Source: an uncultured Collinsella sp.
Lineage (GTDB): Bacteria > Actinomycetota > Coriobacteriia > Coriobacteriales > Coriobacteriaceae
Length of the DNA: 64,000 nt
Assembly: GCA_934630855.1 (NCBI GenBank)
Contig: CAKTWW010000007.1
Coordinates: 1 to 64,000 of the forward strand
Direction: 5' to 3'
Shown here: in pieces, positions 51,786-60,270 of the stretch
Position numbering within the stretch: the stretch's first letter is position 1
How the letters are laid out: each line of letters begins with the position of its first letter
Position numbers and translations under genes: made by a program
The notes under the pieces: generated by a model
Database searches by the model: none
The model's input: the letters and a program-made list of their open reading frames with translations, nothing else
Told to the model about the DNA's origin: nothing

Positions 51786-51986
51786 ATGGCACCTATCGAT
51801 ATCGTTGTTCTGGCTGTGATCGGTATTGCGTTTGTCGCCGTGTGCGTGCGCATCTACCGTAAGGGCACTTGCGCCGACTGCGCCCAGGGCGGCGTTTGCA
51901 CGGGGCATTGCTCCAACAAGAAGACCTGCGCGGCGCTTAAAGGCGTGGACAAGATTGCCGAGGATCTTGGTCGCGGCATTCGGTAA
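51786..51986 (+). CDS. FeoB-associated Cys-rich membrane protein (66 aa)
   Basis: One N-terminal membrane helix (IDIVVLAVIGIAFVAVCVRIY) is followed by a cytoplasmic-type tail with five Cys (CADC, VCTGHC, KTC) that could bind iron. This layout is that of the small proteins often encoded next to feoB. GAGGAGG precedes ATG 51786. It lies beyond the feoB terminator, so expression needs readthrough or a local promoter. A strong terminator ends the unit. Confidence 0.88.
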   Translation: MAPIDIVVLAVIGIAFVAVCVRIYRKGTCADCAQGGVCTGHCSNKKTCAALKGVDKIAEDLGRGIR

Positions 51987-52000
51987 TAAAACCCTGGCTC

Positions 52001-52036
52001 AAACGCCCCGCGAGCATCCGTTCGCGGGGCGTTTTT
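52001..52036 (+). terminator. Terminator of the feo region
   Basis: AACGCCCCGCGA and TTCGCGGGGCGTT form a strong stem followed by TTTTT. Confidence 0.9.
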
Positions 52037-52131
52037 CGCATTTGGGGGTAGGCGCGGCGAGTGGACGAGTGATTTTGGGGTATCGTTAACCGTATTGTTA
52101 ATTAGCAACTTACCAACACCGGAGTAATCCC

Positions 52132-53211
52132 ATGAGCGCTCGCGTAACCATGAAGGACATAGCCGCCGAGCTCGGCGTTTCCATCAATACCGTGCACAAA
52201 GCCCTGACGGGCAAGGCCGGCGTGAGCGAGTCCGTGCGCGCCAAAGTTAACGATAAGGCCGAGGAGATGGGCTATCACCGCAACACGAGCGCTTCGAGTC
52301 TGCGTCGCAAGGACATCAACCTGATCTTTTGCCTGCCGTGCGCATCGCGCGAGGGTGCTTACTTCTATCGCTACCTGTGGGAAGGCTGCAACCGCTTTGA
52401 GCAGGAGGTTATCGACCAGGGCATTAGCGTCGAGCGCGTCGAGTTTGGCGTCGGCGGCTATGCCGATGCACTCGAGCAAATCGATGAGCGCCTGCAGGTG
52501 GGCGAGAAGATCGACGGCCTGCTCGCTTACGTTCCGGGCGACGACCGCGCGACCCATCTGCTGGAGCAGATCGCCGAGGCAGGCGTGGCGATTGAGCTCG
52601 TCGATGGCGACCGTCCGCATCTCGACCGCCTGGGGGCCAGCTTGGCCGATTATTCGACAGCGGGTAGCCTAATGGCCGAGCAGGCGGCCAACCTGGTTCA
52701 TGCCGCTGGTGCCGATGCCCGCGTTCTACTCTTGGCGGGCGATCCCTATACCGATTCGCACTACCTGACCGCCCGCGCCTTCCATACGTACCTGCGCGAG
52801 CATAATGTTCCCTGGCAGGTCGAGGATCTTACCGGTGCGCACGCCCAAGTCAAGCAGCTCGAGCGCGAGCTCAAGAACCGTCTCAATGGCCCGGATGCAC
52901 CCGAGCTTATCTGCAGTGTGTTCGCGGTGGGCTCCGAGCTGGTGGCCGATGCGCTCGTTTCGGCCGGCAAGGCGGGCGAGGTCATGGTGATCGGCAACGA
53001 CCTGTTCCCCGAGAGCGCGCTTGCTCTGCGTCGCGGTATCTTTACTAATATCGTCTATAAGGATCCGGTGGGTTTGGCCTACCGCGGTGCCAAGACGCTG
53101 GGCAATTACTTGCTGTGGGGTAAAGCGCCTGCGGACCCCGTGCAAAAGGGTGCCGTGGAGATGGTGTTTGCCAGCAACGTCGATCGTTACTGCAAGCTCG
53201 CTGGTATCTAG
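52132..53211 (+). CDS. LacI-family regulator, likely hexuronate/pectin repressor (359 aa)
   Basis: The N-terminal LacI helix-turn-helix is clear (MKDIAAELGVSINTVHKAL, hinge KAEEMGYHRN), followed by a periplasmic-binding-protein-like effector domain. It precedes the uxaCBA genes in the same direction. The uxa and transporter promoters carry perfect 16 bp palindromes with the central CG typical of LacI operators, so this protein is the natural candidate to bind them; the inducer could be a hexuronate or its metabolite. No copy of the palindrome is seen before its own gene. GGAG precedes ATG 52132. Confidence 0.9.
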   Translation: MSARVTMKDIAAELGVSINTVHKALTGKAGVSESVRAKVNDKAEEMGYHRNTSASSLRRKDINLIFCLPCASREGAYFYRYLWEGCNRFEQEVIDQGISVERVEFGVGGYADALEQIDERLQVGEKIDGLLAYVPGDDRATHLLEQIAEAGVAIELVDGDRPHLDRLGASLADYSTAGSLMAEQAANLVHAAGADARVLLLAGDPYTDSHYLTARAFHTYLREHNVPWQVEDLTGAHAQVKQLERELKNRLNGPDAPELICSVFAVGSELVADALVSAGKAGEVMVIGNDLFPESALALRRGIFTNIVYKDPVGLAYRGAKTLGNYLLWGKAPADPVQKGAVEMVFASNVDRYCKLAGI

Positions 53212-53269
53212 TCGGGGGCGGGTACCTCCGGCGAGGCTCGCGGCCACATCCGTATAACCTACCTACAAT

Positions 53270-53451
53270 CAGGTCTAATACTTTTCCCGAGAAGTGAACG
53301 ACCTTATTTGGACCCCTGAAGCATCCACACTTTTTGGCGCCTAAACCGCAGGATTCCAACGGCAAAACCGCAGGAAATGAGCCGCCAAAAGTGTCGATGC
53401 TCCGGGGGTCCGTTTTGACTCGTTCACTTCTCGGGAAAAGTATTAGACCTG
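53270..53451. repeat. 182 bp long inverted repeat element
   Basis: Perfect 32 bp outer arms (53270-53301 and 53420-53451; core TTTTCCCGAGAAGTGAACGA) continue as imperfect arms (GGACCCC, GCATC, ACACTTTT, GGCG) to ~71 bp per side. The loop holds a short direct repeat AACCGCAGGA. It occupies most of the gap between the LacI gene and the uxa promoter and may end the LacI transcript. Confidence 0.88.
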
Positions 53452-53493
53452 AAAATAAGATCGTTGGGCTCCACGCCCAGTAACCGTTGACCC

Positions 53494-53509
53494 GCCAAAA
53501 TCGACCGTT
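53494..53509 (+). promoter_or_regulatory. Conserved upstream element of uxa promoter
   Basis: GCCAAAATCGACCGTT is repeated with one change at 58431-58446, in both cases 14-15 bp before the operator that overlaps the -35 hexamer. It is a candidate second regulator site. Confidence 0.6.
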
Positions 53510-53524
53510 CACCCCATGGTGGTT

Positions 53525-53578
53525 AGGTGAACGTTCACCTGTACGTAACAAATGCACTAAGATGGTGAACGTTCACCT
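53525..53578 (+). promoter_or_regulatory. uxa promoter with two LacI-type operators
   Basis: O1 AGGTGAACGTTCACCT (53525-53540) and O2 with core GGTGAACGTTCACC (53564-53577) are centred 38 bp apart. TTCACC inside O1 serves as -35 and TAAGAT (53558-53563), 18 bp away, as -10; O2 covers the start region. Binding at both would block transcription. Confidence 0.8.
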
Positions 53579-53630
53579 AGAGGATAACGGGCGCACGGTG
53601 CACCCGCTCCGCCAACAGAGGGGTTGTTTG

Positions 53631-55058
53631 ATGAAAAACTTCATGGACGATCAGGATTTCCTGCTGAGCACCAAGACCGGCGAGGAGCTGTTCCACAACT
53701 TTGCCGAGGGCATGCCCATCGTCGACTACCACTGCCACATCTCTCCCAAGGAGATCTGGGATGACAAGCGTTTTGAGAACATCACCGAGGTTTGGCTGGG
53801 CGGCGACCACTACAAGTGGCGCCTGATGCGCGCCAACGGCGTTGACGAGCGCTTCATCACCGGCGATGCCCCTGCTCGCGAGAAGTTCCAGAAGTGGGCC
53901 GAGACCCTGGGTCGTTGCGTGGGCAACCCCGTCTTTGAGTGGAGCCACCTGGAGCTCAAGCGTTTCTTTGGCTACGAGGGCGTCCTCAACGGCAATACCG
54001 CCCAGGAGGTCTGGGACCTCGCCAACGCTAAGCTCGCCGAGGCCAGCTTCACCTGCCGCAACTTGATCAAGCAGTCCAACGTCCGCATGATTTGCACCAC
54101 CGACGACCCTGCCGACAGCTTTGAGTGGCACAAGAAGATTGCCGCCGACGAGAGCTTCGACGTCCAGGTCGTCCCGGCCATGCGTCCCGACGCCGCTCTG
54201 CGCATCGAGCGTGGCCAAGAGTTCGCGGACTACTGCAAGCACCTCTCCGAGGTCGCCGGCGTCGAGGTCAATGACTTCGAGGGCATGAAGGCCGCCATCT
54301 CCAGGCGCTACGATGTCGCCCACGAGCTGGGCTGCCGCGCCTCCGACCACGCGCTTGACTACGTTATGTACGTCCCGGCCAGCGCCGACGAGATCGAGGC
54401 CATCTTCGCTAAGGGCCTGGCCGCCGAGCCGCTCACCGAGGAAGAGGTCCTCAAGTACAAGACCGCCTTTATGCAGTTTGTCGCCGGCGAGTATGTCCGT
54501 CTGGGCTGGGCTATGCAGCTGCACTTTGGCTGTAAGCGCGACAACAACCGTGCCATGTTCGCCAAGCTCGGTCCCGATACCGGTTACGACTGCATCTCCA
54601 ACTACACGCCGTCCGACCAGCTCGCCGATTTCCTCAACTTCATCCAGGAGACCTGCGGCCTGCCCAAGACCATCCTGTACAGCCTGAACCCCATCGACAA
54701 CACCATGATCGACACCGTCATGGGCTGCTTCCAGGAGGCCCCGACTGCCGGCAAGATCCAGAACGGTTCCGCTTGGTGGTTCAACGACAACGAGGTCGGC
54801 ATGCGCGAGCAGCTCACGGCCCTTGCCAACGAGGGCGTTCTGGGCAACTTCGTCGGCATGCTCACCGACTCCCGTTCCTTCCTGTCCTATCCGCGTCACG
54901 AGTACTTCCGCCGCGTGCTGTGCAGTGTGATCGGCGAGTGGGTCGAGCAGGGCAAGTACCCCGCCGACATGGAGCTGCTGGGCACAATCGTGCGCGACAT
55001 CAGCTACAACAACTCCGTCCGCTACTTCGGTTTTGACCTGGAGACCGTCGAGGCCTAA
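53631..55058 (+). CDS. uxaC: Uronate isomerase UxaC
   Basis: Isomerises D-galacturonate to D-tagaturonate and D-glucuronate to D-fructuronate in the cytoplasm. Amidohydrolase-fold protein with the N-terminal metal site in VDYHCHISPKE and a conserved LHFGCKRDNN segment (MQLHFGC). At 475 aa it matches the family length. ATG 53631 (MKNFMDDQDF) with GAGGGG upstream is the likely start; the frame is open further but runs into the operators. It is the first gene of the operon uxaC-uxaB-uxaA. Confidence 0.95.
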   Translation: MKNFMDDQDFLLSTKTGEELFHNFAEGMPIVDYHCHISPKEIWDDKRFENITEVWLGGDHYKWRLMRANGVDERFITGDAPAREKFQKWAETLGRCVGNPVFEWSHLELKRFFGYEGVLNGNTAQEVWDLANAKLAEASFTCRNLIKQSNVRMICTTDDPADSFEWHKKIAADESFDVQVVPAMRPDAALRIERGQEFADYCKHLSEVAGVEVNDFEGMKAAISRRYDVAHELGCRASDHALDYVMYVPASADEIEAIFAKGLAAEPLTEEEVLKYKTAFMQFVAGEYVRLGWAMQLHFGCKRDNNRAMFAKLGPDTGYDCISNYTPSDQLADFLNFIQETCGLPKTILYSLNPIDNTMIDTVMGCFQEAPTAGKIQNGSAWWFNDNEVGMREQLTALANEGVLGNFVGMLTDSRSFLSYPRHEYFRRVLCSVIGEWVEQGKYPADMELLGTIVRDISYNNSVRYFGFDLETVEA

Positions 55059-55154
55059 GTCCGCACCGAGCCACACCGAACCCGGGAGCGCCGTCGCCAC
55101 ACGCGGCGCCTCCGGCAAGCTTTCAAGCTAACAAACGCCTAAGGAGATACATAG

Positions 55155-56669
55155 ATGGAGAACATCAGCTACGAGACGCTCGAGAAGATCGGCTACGAGG
55201 GCTACCTGCTTCCCAAGGACGCCCCCGAGAAGGTCCTGCAGTTTGGCGAGGGCAACTTCCTGCGCGCTTTCGTGGACCGCTTCTTTGACATGGGCAACGA
55301 GGCCACCGGCTGGAACGGCAAGGTCGTCATGGTGCAGCCCATCAGCGGCGCCTTTGGCTTTGCCGACGGTATCAATGCCCAGGACGACCTGTACACCGTG
55401 CTGGTGCGCGGCAAGGAGAACGGCAACACGGTCGACGAGTCCCGCGTGATCAGCGCTTGCAGCCGCTGCCTCAACCCGTACCGCGAGGACGACTACCGCG
55501 CCATGATGGAGGTCGCCGTCTCCGATGACCTGGAGATCATTGTCTCCAACACCACCGAGGCCGGCATCGCCTACGACCCGTCCTGCAAGGCCGACGACAT
55601 GCCGCCCGCGAGCTTTCCCGCCAAGCTTGCCCAGGTACTCCACACCCGCTGGGCTGCCGGCAAGCCGGGCGTCATCGTGCTCGCCTGCGAGCTCATCGAC
55701 CACAACGGTGAGGAACTACTGCGCATCATGAACCAGTACGTGAGCGACTGGGGCTGGGAGGACGAGTTTGCGCAGTGGATGGCCAACGACTGCACCATCT
55801 GCACCACGCTCGTCGACACCATCGTCCCAGGCCGCATTCGCGATCCCAAGGAGGCCGCTGCCGTGGCTGAGCGTCTGGGCTACGAGGATCCGTTCCTGGC
55901 CGTGCGCGAGCCCTTCCAGATGTGGGGCATCCAGGGAGACGAGTCGCTCAAGGAGCGCCTGCCCTTCGTGAAGGCCGGCCTGCCCGGCGTCTTCGTGACC
56001 CCCGACGTCACCCCGTACAAGAAGCGCAAGGTCCGCATCCTCAACGGTGCCCACACCGCCTTCGTCCCGGGCTCCTGGGTTGCCGGCTTCGATATCGTGC
56101 GCGACTGCATGCACGACGAGACCGTCCGCGGCTTTATGAACACTATGCTCTACGACGAGGTCATCCCGACCCTTGCCGCCGATCTGGACGTTGAGGACTG
56201 CAAGGCCTTTGCCGCCGCCGTCGAGAACCGCTTCGATAACCCGTTTATCGATCACGCGCTGCTCTCCATTTGCCTCAACTCCACCGCCAAGTGGCGCGCC
56301 CGCGACCTGCCCACGCTCAAGGACTACGTCGCCGAGACCGGCAACCTGCCCAAGTGCCTTGCCACGAGTCTCGCTACGCTCATCGCCTTCTACACGCAGG
56401 AGCTCGTGTCCCGCGAGGGCGACGGCCTGCACCTGCGTCGTGCCGACGGCACCGAATACACCGCCCAGGACGACGCCTTCGTGCTCGACTTTTACGCCGC
56501 CCATGCCGGTGCCGAGGATGCCGAGCTGGTGCACGAGGTGCTCACCAACGAGCAGATGTGGGGCGAGGACCTTACGCAGATCGCCGGCCTGGAGGAGTTT
56601 GTCGTCAAGGCGCTCGCCGTCGTGCGCGCCGAGGGCGTTAAGCAGGCGTTCGCCAACGCTCAGGCTTAA
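55155..56669 (+). CDS. uxaB: Tagaturonate reductase UxaB (504 aa)
   Basis: NADH-dependent reduction of D-tagaturonate to D-altronate; member of the polyol-specific long-chain dehydrogenase family. FGEGNFLRAFVD near residue 32 begins the Rossmann domain, NTTEAGI lies in the cofactor region, and the catalytic lysine region KKRKVRILNGAHTAFVP is typical of the family. The close relative fructuronate reductase UxuB is the main alternative; the shared operon with uxaA favours UxaB. AAGGAG precedes the start, and a short hairpin (55085-55113) lies in the 96 bp gap after uxaC. Confidence 0.92.
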   Translation: MENISYETLEKIGYEGYLLPKDAPEKVLQFGEGNFLRAFVDRFFDMGNEATGWNGKVVMVQPISGAFGFADGINAQDDLYTVLVRGKENGNTVDESRVISACSRCLNPYREDDYRAMMEVAVSDDLEIIVSNTTEAGIAYDPSCKADDMPPASFPAKLAQVLHTRWAAGKPGVIVLACELIDHNGEELLRIMNQYVSDWGWEDEFAQWMANDCTICTTLVDTIVPGRIRDPKEAAAVAERLGYEDPFLAVREPFQMWGIQGDESLKERLPFVKAGLPGVFVTPDVTPYKKRKVRILNGAHTAFVPGSWVAGFDIVRDCMHDETVRGFMNTMLYDEVIPTLAADLDVEDCKAFAAAVENRFDNPFIDHALLSICLNSTAKWRARDLPTLKDYVAETGNLPKCLATSLATLIAFYTQELVSREGDGLHLRRADGTEYTAQDDAFVLDFYAAHAGAEDAELVHEVLTNEQMWGEDLTQIAGLEEFVVKALAVVRAEGVKQAFANAQA

Positions 56670-56729
56670 AGACACCGCCTTGAATCGTTCGCTGACTTTT
56701 GCTCAACAGTAGGGTTAGGACTATTTGTA

Positions 56730-58214
56730 ATGAACACTATCCAGATCAATCCGGCCGATAACGTCATCGTCGCGTTGTCGCCGCTCGCCAAGGGCACGGC
56801 CGTCGCCGTCCCCGGCGTGGGCGAGGTCGTTGCCGTGGAGGATATCCCGCAGGGCCACAAGATGGCCGTGCGCGCTATTGCGGCTGGTGAGGACGTCATC
56901 AAGTACGGTCTTCCCATCGGCCACGTGACGGAGGACATCCAGCCCGGTCAGTGGCTGCATACGCACAACGTGAAGACCAACCTTTCGGGCGAGGTCGAGT
57001 ACACCTACAACCCGACGCACCCGGTTGTCGAGTCGGTTGAGCCCGAGACCTTTATGGGCTTCCGCCGCGCCGACGGCCGCGCTGCCACGCGCAACGAGCT
57101 GTGGATTATCCCCACGGTCGGCTGTGTGAACGAGGTCGCCCGCGCCATGTGCGAGAACGCTCAGGACCTTGTCGAGGGTTCGCTGGAGGGCGTCTATTAC
57201 TTCCCGCATCCGTTTGGCTGCTCGCAGACCGGCGCCGACCATGCCCAGACTCGCCGTCTGCTGGTGGCGCTGTCGCGTCATGCAAACGCCGCGGGTGTGC
57301 TGTTCCTGTCGCTCGGTTGCGAGAACTGCACACATCAGCAGGTGCTCGACGAGCTGGGCGAGTACGATCACGAGCGCGTCCGCTTCCTCACCTGCCAGGA
57401 TGTTGCCGACGAGCAGGTTGACGGCCACCGCATCCTGTCCGAGCTGGCAGATCTTGCCAAGCAGGCCAAGCGCGAGCCCATCCCGGCCTCCGAGCTGGTC
57501 ATCGGCCTTAAGTGCGGCGGCTCCGACGGTCTTTCGGGTATTACCGCCAACCCTACGATCGGTCGCGTGAGCGATATGGTTGTCGCCCGCGGCGGCACGT
57601 CGGTGCTCACCGAGGTCCCCGAGATGTTTGGTGCCGAGAGCATCCTGCTCGACCGCTGCGAGGACGAGCAGGTGTTCAACGCCGCCTCCGACATGCTTAA
57701 CGGCTTTAAGGACTACTTTATTAGCCACGGCGAGGTTGTCTACGAAAACCCGAGCCCCGGCAACAAGGACGGCGGCATCACCACGCTCGAGGACAAGAGC
57801 TGCGGTTGCGTGCAAAAGGGCGGCTCTGCGCCCATCGTCGACGTGCTACCGTACGCCGGCCAGGCTACCAAGCACGGTCTGAATATGCTGTGCGGCCCCG
57901 GCAACGATATGGTGTCGACCACGGCCCTTACGGCCGCCGGCTGCCACGTGATCCTGTTCTCCACCGGTCGCGGTACGCCGTTTGGCGCGCCGGCGCCCAC
58001 CCTCAAGGTGTTCACCAATCAGCGCCTGTGCGACCACAAGGCCAACTGGATGGACTTTAACGCCGGCGTCGTGGCCACGGGCGAGCGCACGCTCGACGAG
58101 GCTGCCGGCGACCTGTATCAGCTGGTGCTGGATACGGCGAGCGGCAAGCTTACGAGTGCCGAGCGTCGTGGGTGCCACGAGATCAGCATCTGGAAGGACG
58201 GCGTCTGCCTGTAA
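56730..58214 (+). CDS. uxaA: Altronate dehydratase UxaA (494 aa)
   Basis: Dehydrates D-altronate to 2-keto-3-deoxygluconate. A SAF-type N-terminal domain (about 1-90) precedes the iron-dependent catalytic domain, with RADGRAATRNELWIIPT, GCSQTGADHAQT, LGCENC and LKCGGSDGLSGI segments. Single-chain form of normal length. It follows uxaB after 60 bp and ends the operon before the terminator at 58281. KDG kinase and KDPG aldolase are not in the window. Confidence 0.94.
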   Translation: MNTIQINPADNVIVALSPLAKGTAVAVPGVGEVVAVEDIPQGHKMAVRAIAAGEDVIKYGLPIGHVTEDIQPGQWLHTHNVKTNLSGEVEYTYNPTHPVVESVEPETFMGFRRADGRAATRNELWIIPTVGCVNEVARAMCENAQDLVEGSLEGVYYFPHPFGCSQTGADHAQTRRLLVALSRHANAAGVLFLSLGCENCTHQQVLDELGEYDHERVRFLTCQDVADEQVDGHRILSELADLAKQAKREPIPASELVIGLKCGGSDGLSGITANPTIGRVSDMVVARGGTSVLTEVPEMFGAESILLDRCEDEQVFNAASDMLNGFKDYFISHGEVVYENPSPGNKDGGITTLEDKSCGCVQKGGSAPIVDVLPYAGQATKHGLNMLCGPGNDMVSTTALTAAGCHVILFSTGRGTPFGAPAPTLKVFTNQRLCDHKANWMDFNAGVVATGERTLDEAAGDLYQLVLDTASGKLTSAERRGCHEISIWKDGVCL

Positions 58215-58280
58215 GGGTGGAAGGGGAGCGTCGGGCTGGTTGGCGCTCCCATAGAGCCTCGGTCGCGTGGTCGATCGGTC

Positions 58281-58311
58281 AAGGCGGTCATGTTCGCATG
58301 GCCGCCTTTTT
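58281..58311 (+). terminator. Terminator after uxaA
   Basis: AAGGCGGTCATG pairs with CATGGCCGCCTT (one mismatch) around TTCG, followed by TTT. Confidence 0.85.
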
Positions 58312-58340
58312 GCTTATTAAATATGAAAACGAATACAAAC

Positions 58341-58353
58341 TAAACGTTCACCT
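58341..58353 (+). promoter_or_regulatory. Distal degenerate operator
   Basis: TAAACGTTCACCT retains one full half of the palindrome. Its centre lies about 123 bp before the main transporter operator, a distance that would allow looping by a tetrameric LacI-type protein. Confidence 0.5.
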
Positions 58354-58430
58354 CTGAGGGTTAATGTCCAATAGCGTGCAGAAATAGCCAAAAAACTGGG
58401 CAAAAAGGCGATAGATCCATCCGTTCAGCG

Positions 58431-58517
58431 GCAAAAATCGACCGTTTAAGGATAATATGCAAGTGAACGTTCACCTGATGCAAGCAATCGCGCATAATCT
58501 AGCTAAACGTTCACCCT
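58431..58517 (+). promoter_or_regulatory. Transporter promoter with conserved element and two operators
   Basis: GCAAAAATCGACCGTT (58431-58446) is followed by the palindrome AAGTGAACGTTCACCT (58461-58476) and a weaker site TAAACGTTCACCC (58504-58516), centres 40 bp apart. TTCACC inside the first operator forms the -35, with a 17 bp spacer and CATAAT -10 (58493-58498). The layout copies that of the uxa promoter. Confidence 0.82.
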
Positions 58518-58593
58518 GAACGACATGCAGACAAACGTCGGTATGGACTCCAACGTCTTGTTCCAAGACAATCGAGAAAAGAGAGGGAGCTCG

Positions 58594-60153
58594 ATGACTA
58601 ACAAGATCGGTAAAAAGCGCAAGATCACATTCTGGACGCGCCTGGGCTTTGGTATGGGCGGCATGCTCAATTCCGGTGCCCTGAGCTTTACGCACAGCTA
58701 CATGGTGCTGTTCCTGTCCACGGAGTGCGGTCTGTCCGCAGGCGAGGCGGCTCTGATCAGCTCGTTCGCCATCTACCTTAACGCCATCCTTTGCCCGCTG
58801 ATGGGCTTCGTGGCCGATAACTTCTACGCCACCAAGGTCGGCCGCATCTTTGGCCGTCGCCGTTTCTGGATCTTGCTGGCTATCCCGATGATGATCGCCG
58901 AGCCGCTCATCTTCGTCGCCACGCCGTTTGGCTTCCCGTACTACTTCGCGCTGTACCTGATCTATAACGTCGCGTACACGTTCTGCACCGCCAACCTGTC
59001 GCCGCTTACCATCGAGATGACCGACGACTTCAAGGAGCGCACGTACCTCACCGGCTACAAGCACCTCTTTGGTAATGCCGCCGGCTTCCTGATGGCTGCG
59101 CTCGTCGGCTTTGGCTTTGGTACCTTTGGCGAGACCAACCCGTTCAGCTACTTCATCATCGCTGCGATCAACGCTTCGGTTATGGCAATCTCGCTGCTGT
59201 GCGTCTACCTGTCCACGTGGGAGCACACCCCCGAGGAGGTCGCCCAGGAGAAGATCGAGAGCGTTGGCGAGGGCATCAAGAAGTTCTTTGTTGACGTCGT
59301 CTCCACCTTCCGTAACAAGTCCTTCCGCAAGGTCCTGTACGCACAGGTTTCCACGAAGCTCGCCGCTGCCTGCTGGTCTGCCTGCCTGTCCTTCTTTATC
59401 GTCTACTGCCTGCAGATTCCTAAGTCCTACGAGTCTGTGATGGAGATGCCCGGCAAGGTCGTTGCTATCGTCTGCACCGCTGCATGGGTTGCCCTCATGG
59501 CTAAGAAGGGCTTCCACAAGTCTTGGTACCTGGCCAACGTCGGTTGCGCCGCGTGCATCTTCGCCTATAACTACTTCGCTTTCGGTCAGATCAACGGCAC
59601 CTCTACGGTCGCCATCGCAATGATCGCCTACCCCATCATCTTTGCCATCTGGAAGTTCTTCTATGTTGGCTTCCAGTACCTGCCCGATGTCCTGCTCAAC
59701 TACATCCCCGATGTCGATGAGCTCATCACCCTGCGTCGTCGCGAGGGCATCTACAGCTCCGCTCAGCAGCTCTGCCAGCAGGTCGCCCAGGCTATCGCCG
59801 TCAACGCTTGGGCCATCGTCCTCGCCGCCTCCGGCTTCATTCAGACTGCCGGCAACAGCGACGCCGTGACCCAGCCCGCTACCGTGCCCCTGTACATCTG
59901 CGGCTACATGCTCATCGGCTGCGCCGGCTTCTTCCTGCTCGCAGCTGTCCTCGCCCGCGGCATCAAGATCGACAAGGAGCAGTGCGACATCCTCTGCGAC
60001 GAGATCAAGCGCGTCAAGGAGGGCGGCAAGATGGCCGACGTCAAGCCCGAGGTCAAGGCGCTTTGCGAGGAGCTCTCCGGTTTTAAGTACGAGGAGTGCT
60101 TCGCCCACAACAACGTTGGCTTCCAGGACGGCAGCGTGATCCCCGCCGAGTAA
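58594..60153 (+). CDS. GPH-family sugar:cation symporter, likely for hexuronates or oligogalacturonides (519 aa)
   Basis: Twelve-helix carrier of the glycoside-pentoside-hexuronide (MFS_2) family. The N-terminal FWTRLGFGMGGMLNSG resembles the family's YGxGDxG start, and RIFGRRRFWIL matches the cytoplasmic loop 2-3 pattern. The C-terminus has a ~60 residue hydrophilic cytoplasmic tail. ATG 58594 with GAGAGGGA upstream is preferred over the earlier start at 58525, which overlaps the promoter. The shared operators tie it to uxaCBA, so it probably imports galacturonate or short oligomers. Confidence 0.9.
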   Translation: MTNKIGKKRKITFWTRLGFGMGGMLNSGALSFTHSYMVLFLSTECGLSAGEAALISSFAIYLNAILCPLMGFVADNFYATKVGRIFGRRRFWILLAIPMMIAEPLIFVATPFGFPYYFALYLIYNVAYTFCTANLSPLTIEMTDDFKERTYLTGYKHLFGNAAGFLMAALVGFGFGTFGETNPFSYFIIAAINASVMAISLLCVYLSTWEHTPEEVAQEKIESVGEGIKKFFVDVVSTFRNKSFRKVLYAQVSTKLAAACWSACLSFFIVYCLQIPKSYESVMEMPGKVVAIVCTAAWVALMAKKGFHKSWYLANVGCAACIFAYNYFAFGQINGTSTVAIAMIAYPIIFAIWKFFYVGFQYLPDVLLNYIPDVDELITLRRREGIYSSAQQLCQQVAQAIAVNAWAIVLAASGFIQTAGNSDAVTQPATVPLYICGYMLIGCAGFFLLAAVLARGIKIDKEQCDILCDEIKRVKEGGKMADVKPEVKALCEELSGFKYEECFAHNNVGFQDGSVIPAE

Positions 60154-60178
60154 GGCCAGACGCATCGTCCAAACCACA

Positions 60179-60222
60179 GGGCCGTGCCACCGGATATCCG
60201 CCGGCAGGTACGGCCCTTTTTT
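60179..60222 (+). terminator. Terminator after symporter gene
   Basis: GGGCCGT pairs with ACGGCCC around a GC-rich loop with an inner CCGG pair, followed by six T. Confidence 0.88.
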
Positions 60223-60270
60223 ACAACAGCGTACAATTAACTCTTAGAGAACTTTTATAGGGAGAGACCC

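Noticed and set aside
49212..51908. 898-codon minus-strand open frame opposite feoB
   Set aside because: Mirror frame of a fully conserved FeoB; no recognisable motif or ribosome-binding site.
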